In this document: positions 25,960 to 34,904 of the stretch, one piece after another
Numbering within the stretch: position 1 is the first letter of the stretch
Layout: the number at the start of each line of letters is the position of its first letter
Assembly (NCBI RefSeq): GCF_003269295.1
Contig: NZ_QLTT01000011.1
Location: 186,001 to 250,000 of the forward strand
Length of the DNA: 64,000 nucleotides
Direction of reading: 5' to 3'
DNA from: Lentzea atacamensis
GTDB taxonomy: Bacteria; Actinomycetota; Actinomycetes; Mycobacteriales; Pseudonocardiaceae
Program-made: the position numbers and the translations under genes
The notes under the pieces: generated by a model
Seen by the model: the letters and a program-made list of their open reading frames with translations, nothing else
What the model was told of the DNA's origin: nothing
Database searches by the model: none

Positions 25960-26999
25960 CCGCGTTCAAGTCGCTTTCGGTGGCGATGCTCAAGGGCTTC
26001 ATCCGCGACAAGGTGACGCTGTTCTTCACGTTCCTGTTCCCGTTGATGTTCCTGGTGATCTTCGGCCTGATCCTGCGTGACGTGGGTACCGACAAGACCA
26101 GGATCGCGGTGGTCGGCGACGGTCAGATCGTCTCGGCGCTGCGGGACAGCGGTGTGCTGGAGCTGGAGCCGTACAACGACGAGAACGCCGCGGTGCAGAA
26201 GGTGAAGGACGGCGACCTGCCCGCGGCGCTGATCGTGCGCGGCCAGCAGCTCGACCTGCGGTTCGCGCAGAGCGACCAGGTCGGGTCCGCGACCGTGGTC
26301 GGCATCGTGAACGGGTTCGTGGACAAGGCGAACCTCGCCGCGACCGGCCAGCCGCCGCGGTTCACGTTCGCCGCGGAGAAGGTCGAGGACGCCTCGCTCA
26401 AACCGATCCAGTACCTGACGCCCGGCATCCTGTCCTGGGGTGTGGCGGTGTCCGCGGTGTTCGGTTCGGCGCTGACGCTGGTGTCGTGGCGGCGCAAGCA
26501 GGTGCTGCGGCGGATCCGGCTCGCGCCCGTGTCGGCGACCGCGGTGCTGTCGTCGCGGGTGCTGGTCAGCACAGGCGTCGCCCTGGTGCAGGGCGCGATC
26601 TTCGTGGGCATCGCGATGCTGCCGGTGTTCGGGCTGCAGCTGTCCGGGTCGTGGTGGCTCGCGATTCCGTTGCTGCTGCTGGGAACGATCGCGTTCTTCG
26701 CGCTCGGCATGCTGGTCGGCGCGTTCGCCAAGACGGAGGAAGCGGCTTCGGCGGCGGCGAACATCGTCGTGCTGCCGATGGCGTTCCTGTCCGGCACGTT
26801 CTTCCCGGTCGAACAGGCTCCCGGCTGGCTGCAGGCCGTGTCGAAGATCTTCCCGTTGCGGCACATGAACGACGGCATGCTCAACGTGCTGGTGCGCGGC
26901 AAGGGGATCGAGGCGCTGCTGCTGCCGGGAGCCGTCCTGATCGGCTTCACGCTCGTGATCGCCTTCATCGCCTCACGCGTCTTCAAATGGGAGGAATAG
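25956..26999 (+). CDS. ABC-2 type transporter permease
   Basis: The 347-residue membrane partner of the preceding ATPase. One N-terminal membrane helix (residues 21-41, LFFTFLFPLMFLVIFGLIL) is followed by a large extracytoplasmic domain of about 150 residues and then five helices in the C-terminal half, ending in VFKWEE. The motif SGTFFPVEQAPGWLQAVSKIFPLRHMNDGM is the ABC-2 signature region, written here with its usual break at PGW. The ATG at 25956 lies in the stop of the ATPase gene. Longer frames starting within the ATPase gene are shadows. Confidence 0.88.
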   Translation: MTAFKSLSVAMLKGFIRDKVTLFFTFLFPLMFLVIFGLILRDVGTDKTRIAVVGDGQIVSALRDSGVLELEPYNDENAAVQKVKDGDLPAALIVRGQQLDLRFAQSDQVGSATVVGIVNGFVDKANLAATGQPPRFTFAAEKVEDASLKPIQYLTPGILSWGVAVSAVFGSALTLVSWRRKQVLRRIRLAPVSATAVLSSRVLVSTGVALVQGAIFVGIAMLPVFGLQLSGSWWLAIPLLLLGTIAFFALGMLVGAFAKTEEAASAAANIVVLPMAFLSGTFFPVEQAPGWLQAVSKIFPLRHMNDGMLNVLVRGKGIEALLLPGAVLIGFTLVIAFIASRVFKWEE

Positions 27000-27049
27000 G
27001 ACAGACCCGGATGCGTTGTGCTCCCCGTCACGGTTCATGATGGGGAGCC

Positions 27050-27373
27050 ATGACGTTCTCCAGCGTGGTTGGACGGTTCCGCATCTTCGCCCTCGCCGAG
27101 GCGATCTCCTGGGCGGGCCTGCTGCTCGGGATGTTCTTCAAGTACGTCGTCGTGCAGAACGAGATCGGCGTCAAGATCTTCGGCCCGATCCACGGCGTCA
27201 TCTTCGTCGGCTTCGTGCTCGTCACGCTGATGGCGAAGGAGCCGCTGAAGTGGGACGGCCGCACGCTCGTGCTCGGGCTGCTGTCGAGCATCCCGCCGTT
27301 CGGCACGGTGATCTTCGAGCGCTGGGCCGCGAAGACCGGCCGGCTCACCGAACCAGCTGCCGAACAGCTCTGA
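27050..27373 (+). CDS. DUF3817 small membrane protein
   Basis: A 107-residue protein with three predicted membrane helices (IFALAEAISWAGLLLGMFFK, GPIHGVIFVGFVLVTLM and LGLLSSIPPFGTVIFERW). The order and the AEAISW and GPIHGVIF elements fit the DUF3817 family of small integral membrane proteins. Function is unknown. GGGAG precedes the ATG at good spacing. The 3' end overlaps the convergent APH-fold gene by 29 nt. Confidence 0.8.
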   Translation: MTFSSVVGRFRIFALAEAISWAGLLLGMFFKYVVVQNEIGVKIFGPIHGVIFVGFVLVTLMAKEPLKWDGRTLVLGLLSSIPPFGTVIFERWAAKTGRLTEPAAEQL

Positions 27374-28415
27374 GCTCCGCCTGCGGGTCGCCCTCGTGGT
27401 AGATCCGTTCGGACTGCTCGATGTTGTCCAGGAACTCCTGGTACTTCACCGCGTTGTGCAACATCGACGCGCGGCGGGCGACTTCGAGCGCTTTGAGCGG
27501 CTCGCTGTCCGGACGGTGCCGCAGCCAGGCCTCGCTCCACACCTGAGCGATCAGGTCGCGCAGGCCGGGGTCGCGCTCCATCAGCCGGTTCGCGTCCAGC
27601 GCGGGATGACCCCAGCAGGCGTCCGACCAGTCGATGATGACGCCGCTGTCGCGCCAGTTGCCGGAGTGGAAGTCGCCGTGGGTGAGCGTCTCCGGCAGTC
27701 CGAACGACGGCATCGGCACGGCGGACGACGGCAGCCGAGGCTCTCCGGCCAGTGCGTGCTGCACGGCGACCCAGCGCGGCACGATCCGCTCGACCATCTC
27801 CGGCGTCAGTTGTGAGCAGTTGGCACCCTTGGCGTCGCTGAGCAGCACCCGGCCCGGTGCGGAGGCCAGCACGGCTGGCACCAGCGTCGGGTCGTGCGCC
27901 GCGACCATCTTGATCACCGTGCCCTCGTCGGCGAAGAACGACGGCACGGCCTTCAGCCACACCAGGCCGTCGGCGGTGGGCAGCCGGTGCACGCTGGAGA
28001 GGTTCCAGGTCCTGATCTGCTCGGCCGGACCGGTGCGGGCGAGCACCGTGTCCGCCCACGCGACCAGTTCGGCCGGTCCGCCCAGCCGCGCCCACGGCAT
28101 CCGGTGCTCGGCGTCGGCTTCAGGTTCCTCGGCGGGGTGCAGCTGCGTGCGGTCGGGCTCGCCGTAGGCCTCGACGTGGTAGGTGACCTCGCCGCCGCAC
28201 ATGATGTCGCCACCTTCGACCGAAACGAGCCGCAGCACGTTCGTCTCGGCACCCAGCAGGTCCCGGAGCACGGCGTTGACCGGTTGGACGTGGTTCCAGT
28301 CCGAGGTCGCGACAGGGATCGGGCCGACGCGGCCGGCGAACCCGCCCGGCGTGCTGACGAGCGCGACGATCGTGCGGTCCGGTCGTTCCCACCTCAGCAA
28401 AGGCCGTTCCGTCAT
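27345..28415 (-). CDS. Aminoglycoside phosphotransferase-fold protein (tandem copy B)
   Basis: The C-terminal half (from about residue 170) is an APH/choline-kinase-like domain with the catalytic loop LTHGDFHSGNWRDSG and metal-binding VIIDWSDACWGHPALD. The N-terminal 150 residues (WERPDRTIVALVSTP, LRLVSVEGG) form a separate unrecognised domain that may replace the usual nucleotide lobe. The 356-residue protein is a tandem paralogue of the upstream gene, whose stop overlaps this start by one base (TGATG). Small-molecule kinase activity is likely by fold; antibiotic resistance should not be assumed. Confidence 0.78.
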   Translation of the reverse strand: MTERPLLRWERPDRTIVALVSTPGGFAGRVGPIPVATSDWNHVQPVNAVLRDLLGAETNVLRLVSVEGGDIMCGGEVTYHVEAYGEPDRTQLHPAEEPEADAEHRMPWARLGGPAELVAWADTVLARTGPAEQIRTWNLSSVHRLPTADGLVWLKAVPSFFADEGTVIKMVAAHDPTLVPAVLASAPGRVLLSDAKGANCSQLTPEMVERIVPRWVAVQHALAGEPRLPSSAVPMPSFGLPETLTHGDFHSGNWRDSGVIIDWSDACWGHPALDANRLMERDPGLRDLIAQVWSEAWLRHRPDSEPLKALEVARRASMLHNAVKYQEFLDNIEQSERIYHEGDPQAELRAVRQLVR

Positions 28416-29467
28416 CAGCGAACCAGTTGCCGCACAGCCCGGAGCTCACCCTGCGGATCACCCTCGTGGTAGATCCGTTCGGACTGCTCGATGTTGTCCA
28501 GGAACTCCTGGTACTTCACCGCGTTGTGCAGGTGCGAGGCGCGGCGGGCGACCTCGAGCGCTTTGAGCGGTTCGCTGTCCGGGCGCAGCGCGAGCCAGGC
28601 CTCGCTCCACACCCGGCTGATCACCTCGCGCAGGCCGGGGTGGAACTCCATGAGCCGGCACGCGTCCAGCGCTGGGTGAGCCCAGCAGGCGTCGGACCAG
28701 TCGATCACCACGCCGCTGCTGCGCCAGTTGCCGCCGTGGAAGTCGCCGTGGGTGAGCGTGTCCGGGAGGCCGAACGACGGCATCGGCACGGTCGTGGGCG
28801 TGAGCAGGGGTTCGCCCGCGAGCGCGTGCTGCACGGCGACCCAGCGCGGCACCACCCGCTCGACCATCTCGGGTGTCATGTGCCAGCAGTTGCCGCCCTC
28901 GGCCTGGCTGAGCAGCACCCGGTCCGGCGCGGTGGCCAGCAGCTCGGGCACCAGGGTCGGGTCGTGCGCGGCGACCATCTTGATCACGGCGCCCTCGTCG
29001 GCGAAGAACGACGGCCTGGCCTTCAGCCACACCGGGCCGTCCGCGGTGGGCAGCCGGTGCACGCTCGACAGGTTCCAGGTGCGCATCTGGACCGCCGGGC
29101 CGGTGCGGGTGATGACCGTGTCGGCCCACTCGACGAGCTCCGCCGGTCCGCCCAGTCGTGCCCAGGGCATCCGGTGCTCGGCGTCCGGCTCGGGTTCCTC
29201 CGCGGGTTCGAGGCAGGTCCGGTCGGGTTCGCCGTGCGCTTCGACGTGGTAGGTGACGACGCCGCCGAACGGGACGCTGCCGCCTTCCACCGAGACGAGG
29301 CGCAGCACGCTGGTCGGCACGCCGAGGAGCTCCCGCAACGCGGTGTTGATCGGCTCGACGTGGTTCCAGTTCGGTGTCTCGACCGGGATTGCGGCGGTGC
29401 GCCCGGCGAAGCCGCTGGGCGTGCTGACGAGGGCGACGATCGACCTGTCCGGTCGTTCCCACTGCAT
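28415..29467 (-). CDS. Aminoglycoside phosphotransferase-fold protein (tandem copy A)
   Basis: This first gene of the duplicated pair encodes about 350 residues with catalytic loop LTHGDFHGGNWRSSG and VVIDWSDACWAHPALD. It aligns with copy B over its whole length, including the N-terminal module MQWERPDRSIVALVSTPSG. The start ATG 29467 matches the copy B start; a GTG two codons upstream is possible. The last 70 coding bases before the final few codons are identical between copies (28461-28530 and 27391-27460), which points to recent duplication or gene conversion. The upstream neighbour on the same strand is a MarR regulator 40 bases away. Confidence 0.78.
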   Translation of the reverse strand: MQWERPDRSIVALVSTPSGFAGRTAAIPVETPNWNHVEPINTALRELLGVPTSVLRLVSVEGGSVPFGGVVTYHVEAHGEPDRTCLEPAEEPEPDAEHRMPWARLGGPAELVEWADTVITRTGPAVQMRTWNLSSVHRLPTADGPVWLKARPSFFADEGAVIKMVAAHDPTLVPELLATAPDRVLLSQAEGGNCWHMTPEMVERVVPRWVAVQHALAGEPLLTPTTVPMPSFGLPDTLTHGDFHGGNWRSSGVVIDWSDACWAHPALDACRLMEFHPGLREVISRVWSEAWLALRPDSEPLKALEVARRASHLHNAVKYQEFLDNIEQSERIYHEGDPQGELRAVRQLVR

Positions 29468-29507
29468 GGGCACATCACGCCACAGACGTGCGCGCGTGCC
29501 AAACGAA

Positions 29508-30005
29508 TTAGTCCTCGAAGTCGCCGCTCGCCCGGCGGACCTTGGCGAGCAGCTCGGTGAGCTGCTCGGTCTGCCGGTCGGTGAGGCCCTTGAGTCCCAG
29601 GTTGACCTCGACGACCGCGGCGGTCGCGGCCTCGCGCCGCTCCAGGCCCGCGTCGGTGATCTCGACCAGCGTGGTGCGGCGGTCGGTCGGGTGCGGGGTG
29701 CGGCGGACCAGGCCGTCGCTCTCCAGCCGGTCGACGATGTTCGTGACGCTCGTGGGGTGCAGCTGCAGGCGCTCGCCCATGACCCGCATCGGCAGCGCGC
29801 CCTTGCGGGAGAAGTAGAGCAGCACCAACGCCTCGTAGCGGGCGAACGTGAGGCCGTGCGGCTTGAGGGCTGCGTCCACGGCGGACTGGATGATTTGCTG
29901 GACACGCATGACGCTCGTGACGGCGGCCATCGAGGTGGACGGACCCACCCGGTCGTCCCACAGCTCAGCCGCGCGGGCGATCGGATCGAACGGCAGCGGT
30001 GTCAT
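29508..30005 (-). CDS. MarR-family transcriptional regulator
   Basis: A 165-residue winged-helix regulator. The reader helix region MGERLQLHPTSVTNIVDRLE and the wing GLVRRTPHPTDRRTTLVEITDAG are clear MarR elements, with long dimerisation helices at both ends. ATG 30005 is preferred to a GTG two codons upstream. It is divergent from the thiamine-binding-like gene across 51 bases that contain CAAC-C-GTTG (30030-30038), a possible operator, and may also control the APH-fold pair downstream. Confidence 0.88.
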   Translation of the reverse strand: MTPLPFDPIARAAELWDDRVGPSTSMAAVTSVMRVQQIIQSAVDAALKPHGLTFARYEALVLLYFSRKGALPMRVMGERLQLHPTSVTNIVDRLESDGLVRRTPHPTDRRTTLVEITDAGLERREAATAAVVEVNLGLKGLTDRQTEQLTELLAKVRRASGDFED

Positions 30006-30056
30006 GGGCACCGAAGCTACCAGTCAGTACAACCGTTGGATCATCAGGAGGCACGT

Positions 30057-30362
30057 GTGCTTGTCGCGTTCAGCGTTGCTCCGTCCGCTTCGGACTCGTC
30101 GGGAAGCGTCGCCAAGGCCGTCGCCGAGGCCGTGCGGATCGTGCGGGAGTCGGGCCTGCCCAATCAGACGAACGCGATGTTCACCTTGGTGGAGGGAGAG
30201 TGGGACGAGGTGATGGACGTGGTCAAGCGCGCCACCGAGGCCGTGCAGGCCGCCGCCCCGCGGGTCTCGCTCGTGCTCAAGGCGGACATCCGGCCCGGCC
30301 ACACGAACCAGCTGAGCGCCAAGGTGCAACGGGTTGAGGAGCACCTCGCCGACACGCCATGA
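30057..30362 (+). CDS. Thiamine-binding protein, MTH1187/YkoF family
   Basis: The 101-residue protein begins VLVAFSVAPS and contains VAEAVRIVRESGLPNQTNAM, FTLVEGEWDEVM and VLKADIRPGHTNQL, the pattern of the small MTH1187-type ferredoxin-fold proteins that bind thiamine or its precursors. GTG 30057 has AGGAGG five bases upstream, which fixes the start; longer frames are shadows. No TPP riboswitch or thiamine gene is adjacent, so the role here is open. Confidence 0.83.
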   Translation: MLVAFSVAPSASDSSGSVAKAVAEAVRIVRESGLPNQTNAMFTLVEGEWDEVMDVVKRATEAVQAAAPRVSLVLKADIRPGHTNQLSAKVQRVEEHLADTP

Positions 30363-30408
30363 TCGAGCTCCGCCGCTGACCGTTGGGAGTCGAGCGGAGG
30401 CGTACCTC

Positions 30409-32211
30409 GTGAGATTCGTGATCACCCTGCTGGCCGCGTTGCTGGCGGTCGTGCCGTCGGCGCACGCCGGGCCGTCCACCAGGTGGGAGAACATCGGCCC
30501 GAACGGTGCGGGCGGGTACATGGCGTTCGCGCGGAACCTCGTCTACGTGCTGCCGGGTGCCGGCCAGCAGGTGTTCCGGTCCGCCGACCGGGGCCGCACC
30601 TGGCGGCAGGGGCGGCTGTTCCCGGAGATGCGCGGGAACGCGCTGGCCGCCGATCCGGCGCGGCCGGACACCGTGCTCGTGGCGGGTGCGGAGGGCGGCG
30701 GCGGTGCCGGTTCGGTGCTGCGGTCCGTGGACGGCGGCCTGTCGTTCTCCGTCGCTCTGCGAACGCCGTCCGAGGTGCAGGACGTCGCGTTCGGCGGTGG
30801 CTTCTCGTACGCGGCGGCCGCGGAGGGGGTCTATCGCGGGATCGGCGGGCAGGGGTGGTCGTTGCTGCCCGGATCGCCTGCGTCGGCCGAGGACGTGCAC
30901 GTCGTGGGCCCGGATCTGCTCGTGGCCGCCGGTGGGGTGGTGCACGTGCTGCGTGCCGGCAAGTGGTCGGTGTCCGACGTGCCGGCGGACAAGATCACCT
31001 CACTGGGTGACGTCGTGGTGGCGCGGAAGTTCAGCGGCGGGGTGCACCTGTCTTCGGACCGCGGTGTGAGTTGGCGTGCTGTGTCCGGTCCGTGGAAGTC
31101 GACGTGGATCTTGTACGGCGGGATCACGGCCAACGGCTGGATCCAGGTGCAGACGTTGGACGGGCACTTCATCAGCGCGGACATGGGCGCGACGTGGAAG
31201 CGGACCGACGCGGTGGCGAAGGTCGACGTCTACACCGAGATCGGCAGCTTCCCCGACCTGCCGGACTGGCAGTGGGTCTACGGGTCCGGTGGCGTCTACG
31301 CGACCGCGGACCACGAGCACTTCAAGCGGGTCGGCGTGCCGGGAGCGCACGTGCTGTCGCTGGCGGTGTCGGGCCGGTCTCTCATCGCCGGGACCATGCA
31401 GGGCTCCTACCGGACGGATCTGCCCGTCGCCGCGCAGGAGTGGGACTTCGACGGGACCGCGCCGCACGCGATCGGCAACCGGATCGGTGCGCTGGCGGCG
31501 CGGGACGGGATCGTTCTGCGCGGGCGGAACGGCTATCGCGGGTCGCAGGACACGATCTTCGTGGAGCGGTCGCTCGATGGTGGCCGGACGTGGGTGATCA
31601 CGGCCGAGATGCCGGGGAACACGCGCTCCCTGGTGTTCGACCCGGTGCTGCCGTCTCGGGTCTACCTGGGCGCTTACCTGATCAACGCGTTCTACGTGTC
31701 TCTGGACGGCGGGGCTTCTTTCGTGCCGCGGGTGCACGCCGGGTTGCGCGGGATCAGGACGATCGCGGCTGATCCTGGTGGCATCTGGCTCGCCGACGCC
31801 GGTGGGCTCTACCGGTCCGTCGACGCCGGCGTGACGCTGAGGCAGGTCTTGCCGGGGCGGATGAACTCGGTGCTGGTGGATCCGCGCGATCCTCGGCACG
31901 TCGTCGCGGTGGGCCAGAACTCGGTGTTCGTGTCGTTCGACGGGGTCGCGTTCGTCGAGGTTCCCGGCGTGTCCTCGGAACAGCTGTCCACGATCGCGAT
32001 CGGCCCCGACGGTGTGCTGTACCTCGGCTCGATCTCGTTCGAGGGATCGAGCAAGGGCGTGCTGCGGTCGGTCAACGGCGGCCGCTCGTGGACCGTGTTC
32101 GGCGGTCCGGACGTGGAGCGTGGTGTCGAGGCTCTGCTGGTCTCCCCGGATGGTCGAACGCTCTACGCCGGCACGGTGAGCGGATCCGTGCACCGGCGTT
32201 CACTGGGTTAG
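30409..32211 (+). CDS. Secreted BNR/sortilin-like beta-propeller protein
   Basis: GTG 30409 has GCGGAGG 8 bases upstream and starts a Sec signal (FVITLLAALLAVVPSAHA, residues 3-20). The mature 580 residues are repeats with Asp-box motifs S-x-D-x-G-x-[TS]-W: SADRGRTW, SVDGGLSF, SSDRGVSW, SADMGATW, SLDGGRTW, SVDAGVTL and SVNGGRSW. These are the turns of BNR/VPS10-type six- to ten-bladed propellers. Such proteins bind or hydrolyse glycans or act as scaffolds; no sialidase active-site set is visible, so I make no catalytic claim. No partner gene is evident. Confidence 0.82.
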   Translation: MRFVITLLAALLAVVPSAHAGPSTRWENIGPNGAGGYMAFARNLVYVLPGAGQQVFRSADRGRTWRQGRLFPEMRGNALAADPARPDTVLVAGAEGGGGAGSVLRSVDGGLSFSVALRTPSEVQDVAFGGGFSYAAAAEGVYRGIGGQGWSLLPGSPASAEDVHVVGPDLLVAAGGVVHVLRAGKWSVSDVPADKITSLGDVVVARKFSGGVHLSSDRGVSWRAVSGPWKSTWILYGGITANGWIQVQTLDGHFISADMGATWKRTDAVAKVDVYTEIGSFPDLPDWQWVYGSGGVYATADHEHFKRVGVPGAHVLSLAVSGRSLIAGTMQGSYRTDLPVAAQEWDFDGTAPHAIGNRIGALAARDGIVLRGRNGYRGSQDTIFVERSLDGGRTWVITAEMPGNTRSLVFDPVLPSRVYLGAYLINAFYVSLDGGASFVPRVHAGLRGIRTIAADPGGIWLADAGGLYRSVDAGVTLRQVLPGRMNSVLVDPRDPRHVVAVGQNSVFVSFDGVAFVEVPGVSSEQLSTIAIGPDGVLYLGSISFEGSSKGVLRSVNGGRSWTVFGGPDVERGVEALLVSPDGRTLYAGTVSGSVHRRSLG

Positions 32212-32212
32212 C

Positions 32213-33046
32213 GTGTCGGGCGTGGACGCGAGGCAGCTGTGGTTGAGGTTCGAGCCCTACCACGACGTCACGTACTTCACGCCCGAGTCCCGTGCCGCGA
32301 CCGACGCGCTGGGCTGCAAGGGCGGCTGGATGGGCTACTTCGGCATGCGCGCCGCCCCGCTGGGCGCCGCGTCACCGGAGCTGGTGACGGCTGTCTTCTA
32401 CAACTTCGCCCCGCGCATGGTCTCGCGCGCCCTGCCGGACGCGTGGGCGGTCGCCTCGCCTGCCTCGTACTTGGAGGCGCGCTTGTCGGGCGTCGATCTT
32501 GCTCTGCGCCGGTTGCTGGGCGAGGTCGACACGCCTGAGATCACCGAGGCCGCAGCTTTGGCCAGGTCCGCTGCTCTGGCGGCTCCGCTGGCCGGCCGTC
32601 CGCTGGCCGCCGCGAACCGCGCGTTGCCGTGGCCTTCCGCGCCTCATCTGGCGCTTTGGCACGCGTGCACGATCCTGCGCGAGGCCCGCGGCGACGGCCA
32701 CGTGGCCGCGTTGGTGGCTCACGGGGTGGGCCCGTGCCAAGCGCTTGCGCTCTACGCGCGCGAACATTCCCTCGATCCGGCATACATGCGGTCCGCGCGT
32801 GGTTGGACCGAGTCGGAATGGGAAGCCGTTGCGGATCTGCCCGGCGATCTCGCCGCAGTGGAGCGTGCAACTGATGCTGCTGCTCTCGCGCCGTGGGAAG
32901 CGTTGGGCGCTTCTGGAACTTCGCGGTTCATCGAGCTGATGACACCGCTCGCTCTACGTATCGCTTCGGCCAATGAGGCGATGCGCATCAACCCGATGGC
33001 CCTGGACCCGGTCCGGGAACTAGCCGTGCCAGGATGGAACACGTGA
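32213..33046 (+). CDS. SCO6745-like conserved actinobacterial protein
   Basis: The 277-residue soluble, helix-rich protein has features of the SCO6745 family: RFEPYHDVTYFTPESRAA, GGWMGYFGMRAAPLG, VFYNFAPRMVSRALPDAW near the N-terminus and RGWTESEWEAV in the C-terminal half. Biochemical function is unknown. Start GTG 32213 is 1 base past the propeller gene's stop; GTG 32222 is an alternative. Its stop overlaps the next gene by 4 nt. Confidence 0.78.
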   Translation: MSGVDARQLWLRFEPYHDVTYFTPESRAATDALGCKGGWMGYFGMRAAPLGAASPELVTAVFYNFAPRMVSRALPDAWAVASPASYLEARLSGVDLALRRLLGEVDTPEITEAAALARSAALAAPLAGRPLAAANRALPWPSAPHLALWHACTILREARGDGHVAALVAHGVGPCQALALYAREHSLDPAYMRSARGWTESEWEAVADLPGDLAAVERATDAAALAPWEALGASGTSRFIELMTPLALRIASANEAMRINPMALDPVRELAVPGWNT

Positions 33047-34008
33047 CAAGGCCTGATCCTCGCAAGACCGCCGCACTGTCCGCCGCGCTCTCCGGCGCCG
33101 TCGATCTGGGCGCCCTGAAGGCCCGAGCCGACGCCGCCCGCCAAGCCGCCGCCGCTCCTGCCGCCGCTCCTTCGAGCTCGGGCGACAACGGATCCGCGCC
33201 GTGGATCGTGGACGTCACCGAAGCCTCGTTCCAGGCTGTGGTCGAGCAGTCCCTGCAGGTGCCGGTGGTGGTGCTCCTGGGAGCCTCCTACAGCCCCGAG
33301 TCGCAGCAGCTGGCGACGTCCCTGACCCGTCTGGCCTCCTCTTCCGGGGGCTCCTGGATCCTGGCTCGGGTCGACCTGGAGCAGGCGCCCCGGATCGGGC
33401 AGGCGTTCGGCGTTCAGTCCGTGCCCACCGTGGTGGCCGTCGCCGCTGGTCAGCCCATCGACGCGTTCGCCGGGCCGCTGGCGGATGCCGAGCTTTCCGC
33501 CTGGGTGCAGCGGTTGCTGGACGCCCTCCGGGATCGGCTGCCGGGGATTCGGGCCGGGGAGGCGCGTGCCACCGCTCCCGCCGAGGAGGACATTGTCGAG
33601 GATCCCCGCATCGTCGCGGCCGAGGAGGCCTTTGAGCGCGGGGATTACGCAGCTGCTCAGGGGTACTACTCGCAGATTCTTGCTACCGAGCCCGGGAATG
33701 AGCTGGCCAAGGAAGGGCTGGCGCAGGCTCGCTTCGCCGAGCGGGCCGAGTCGGTTGACCCCGCGGTGATCGCCAAGGCTGATTCCGCGCCCGAGGATGT
33801 CGAGGCTCAGTTGGCCGCGGCTGATGCCCAGGTGGCTTTGCAGCAGGTTGACGAGGCGTTTGCGCGGTTGGTGGACACCGTTCGGCGGGTTTACGGGGAT
33901 GACCGGGATCGGGTTCGGCAGCACTTGGTCGGGCTGTTCGAGCTGTTCCCGTCGGATGATCCTCGGGTTGCTGCGGCTCGGCGGAACCTGGCTTCCGCGC
34001 TGTACTGA
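33043..34008 (+). CDS. Thioredoxin-like TPR protein (YbbN/CnoX type) lacking the CXXC motif
   Basis: The 321-residue protein has a flexible Ala-rich N-terminus, a thioredoxin fold at about residues 50-160, and a C-terminal TPR part (AAEEAFERGDYAAAQGYYSQ, LAAADAQVALQQVDEAFARL, GLFELFPSDDPRVAAARRNL). The place of the WCxPC active site reads LGASYSPESQQL, so both cysteines are gone, as in some CnoX/YbbN chaperones. The cis-Pro region SVPTVVAV is kept. GTG 33043 fits AGGA eight bases upstream; ATG 33034 is possible. A chaperedoxin or holdase role without redox activity is likely. Confidence 0.85.
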   Translation: MTRPDPRKTAALSAALSGAVDLGALKARADAARQAAAAPAAAPSSSGDNGSAPWIVDVTEASFQAVVEQSLQVPVVVLLGASYSPESQQLATSLTRLASSSGGSWILARVDLEQAPRIGQAFGVQSVPTVVAVAAGQPIDAFAGPLADAELSAWVQRLLDALRDRLPGIRAGEARATAPAEEDIVEDPRIVAAEEAFERGDYAAAQGYYSQILATEPGNELAKEGLAQARFAERAESVDPAVIAKADSAPEDVEAQLAAADAQVALQQVDEAFARLVDTVRRVYGDDRDRVRQHLVGLFELFPSDDPRVAAARRNLASALY

Positions 34009-34035
34009 GATCGGTCGCTTGGGGCACGTGGTGGG

Positions 34036-34054
34036 CTGAGGGCTCTGCCCTCAG
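34036..34054 (+). terminator. Terminator hairpin between convergent genes
   Basis: CTGAGGGC (34036-34043), loop TCT, GCCCTCAG (34047-34054): a perfect 8-bp stem 28 bases past the thioredoxin-like gene, followed by the pyrimidine-rich TCTCCT. It may serve the convergent ArsR-GNAT gene as well. Confidence 0.65.
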
Positions 34055-34100
34055 TCTCCTGACACTCCCCAAGAGCCCTTCAACGCCTCCGGCATCGCCG

Positions 34101-34895
34101 TCAGGGGCGGCGGCGCTCCAGAAGGACGGTGTCGCGCCATTCACCGTGGTGCTGGGCGATTCGTTCCCGCATGCCCACCGTCCGGAACCCCGCCCGGTGG
34201 TGCAGGGCGATGCTGGCCCGGTTCTCCGGGAAGATCACGGCCTGCAGGGTCCACAGGCCGTCGGCGTCGGCGGCCGAGACCTGGTGGTGCAGCAGCGTCT
34301 TGCCCACGCCGCGGCCCTGGTGCGAGTCGCTGACGTAGATCGACGTCTCGGCCACGCCGGCGTAGCACTCGCGTGCGGAGACCGGGGTGGCGGAGGCCCA
34401 GCCCGCTACCTCGCCGTCGACCACCGCGATCCAGCGGTGGTCCGGGAGCCACTTGGACTCGAGCGTGCGGCGGGACGGGACCTCGGTTTCGAAGGTCGCG
34501 TTGCCCGTGGCTATGCCCTCGCCGTAGATGCGGCGCACTTCCGGCCAGTCGGAGGCGGTCATGGGACGCACCGTCACGCCGGACACCGGGGCCACCGTGC
34601 CCCTGGTCAGGGCGCCCATCACCGCGTCGGCGGCGTGGGGGAGGCCCGTGCAGCAGGCCGGGTTGACGGTGACGAGGGTGGCTGTGCCCTCGCGCTGGAC
34701 GCGGATGAAGCCCACTTCGGCCAGCTTGCGGACGTGGTGGGAGCAGGTGGACTGGCTGACGCCCAGTGCGGTGGTCAACTCGCCGACGGTGACCGCGCCA
34801 GGGGCTGAGGCCACGTGGTGGAGCAGGCGGACGCGGGTGGGGTCGGACAGGGTCGAGAACCACGAGGCGTAGGTCGCGGCTTCATCGGTTAGCAC
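34101..34895 (-). CDS. ArsR-type HTH fused to GNAT N-acetyltransferase (ArsN/PAT-like)
   Basis: Residues 1-95 form an ArsR/SmtB winged helix (STLSDPTRVRLLHHV, ALGVSQSTCSHHVRKLAEVG) ending in NPACCTGLPHAADAV, whose Cys pair could bind arsenite or another soft metal. Residues 105-264 are a GNAT domain with TVRPMTASDWPEV, GWASATPVSARECYAGVAE and the acetyl-CoA loop DSHQGRGVGKTLL, in the phosphinothricin/ArsN acetyltransferase group. GTG 34895 is preferred because a 16-bp operator dyad lies immediately upstream (34905-34920); the longer TTG form would place the operator in coding sequence. Resistance to an organoarsenical or glutamate-analogue antibiotic is a fair inference, unproven. Confidence 0.85.
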   Translation of the reverse strand: MLTDEAATYASWFSTLSDPTRVRLLHHVASAPGAVTVGELTTALGVSQSTCSHHVRKLAEVGFIRVQREGTATLVTVNPACCTGLPHAADAVMGALTRGTVAPVSGVTVRPMTASDWPEVRRIYGEGIATGNATFETEVPSRRTLESKWLPDHRWIAVVDGEVAGWASATPVSARECYAGVAETSIYVSDSHQGRGVGKTLLHHQVSAADADGLWTLQAVIFPENRASIALHHRAGFRTVGMRERIAQHHGEWRDTVLLERRRP

Positions 34896-34904
34896 GGGGC
34901 AAGT

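Noticed and set aside
28415..29905. 496-codon version of APH-like copy A
   Set aside because: Its first 145 codons lie in another frame of the MarR gene; the paralogue alignment begins at ATG 29467.
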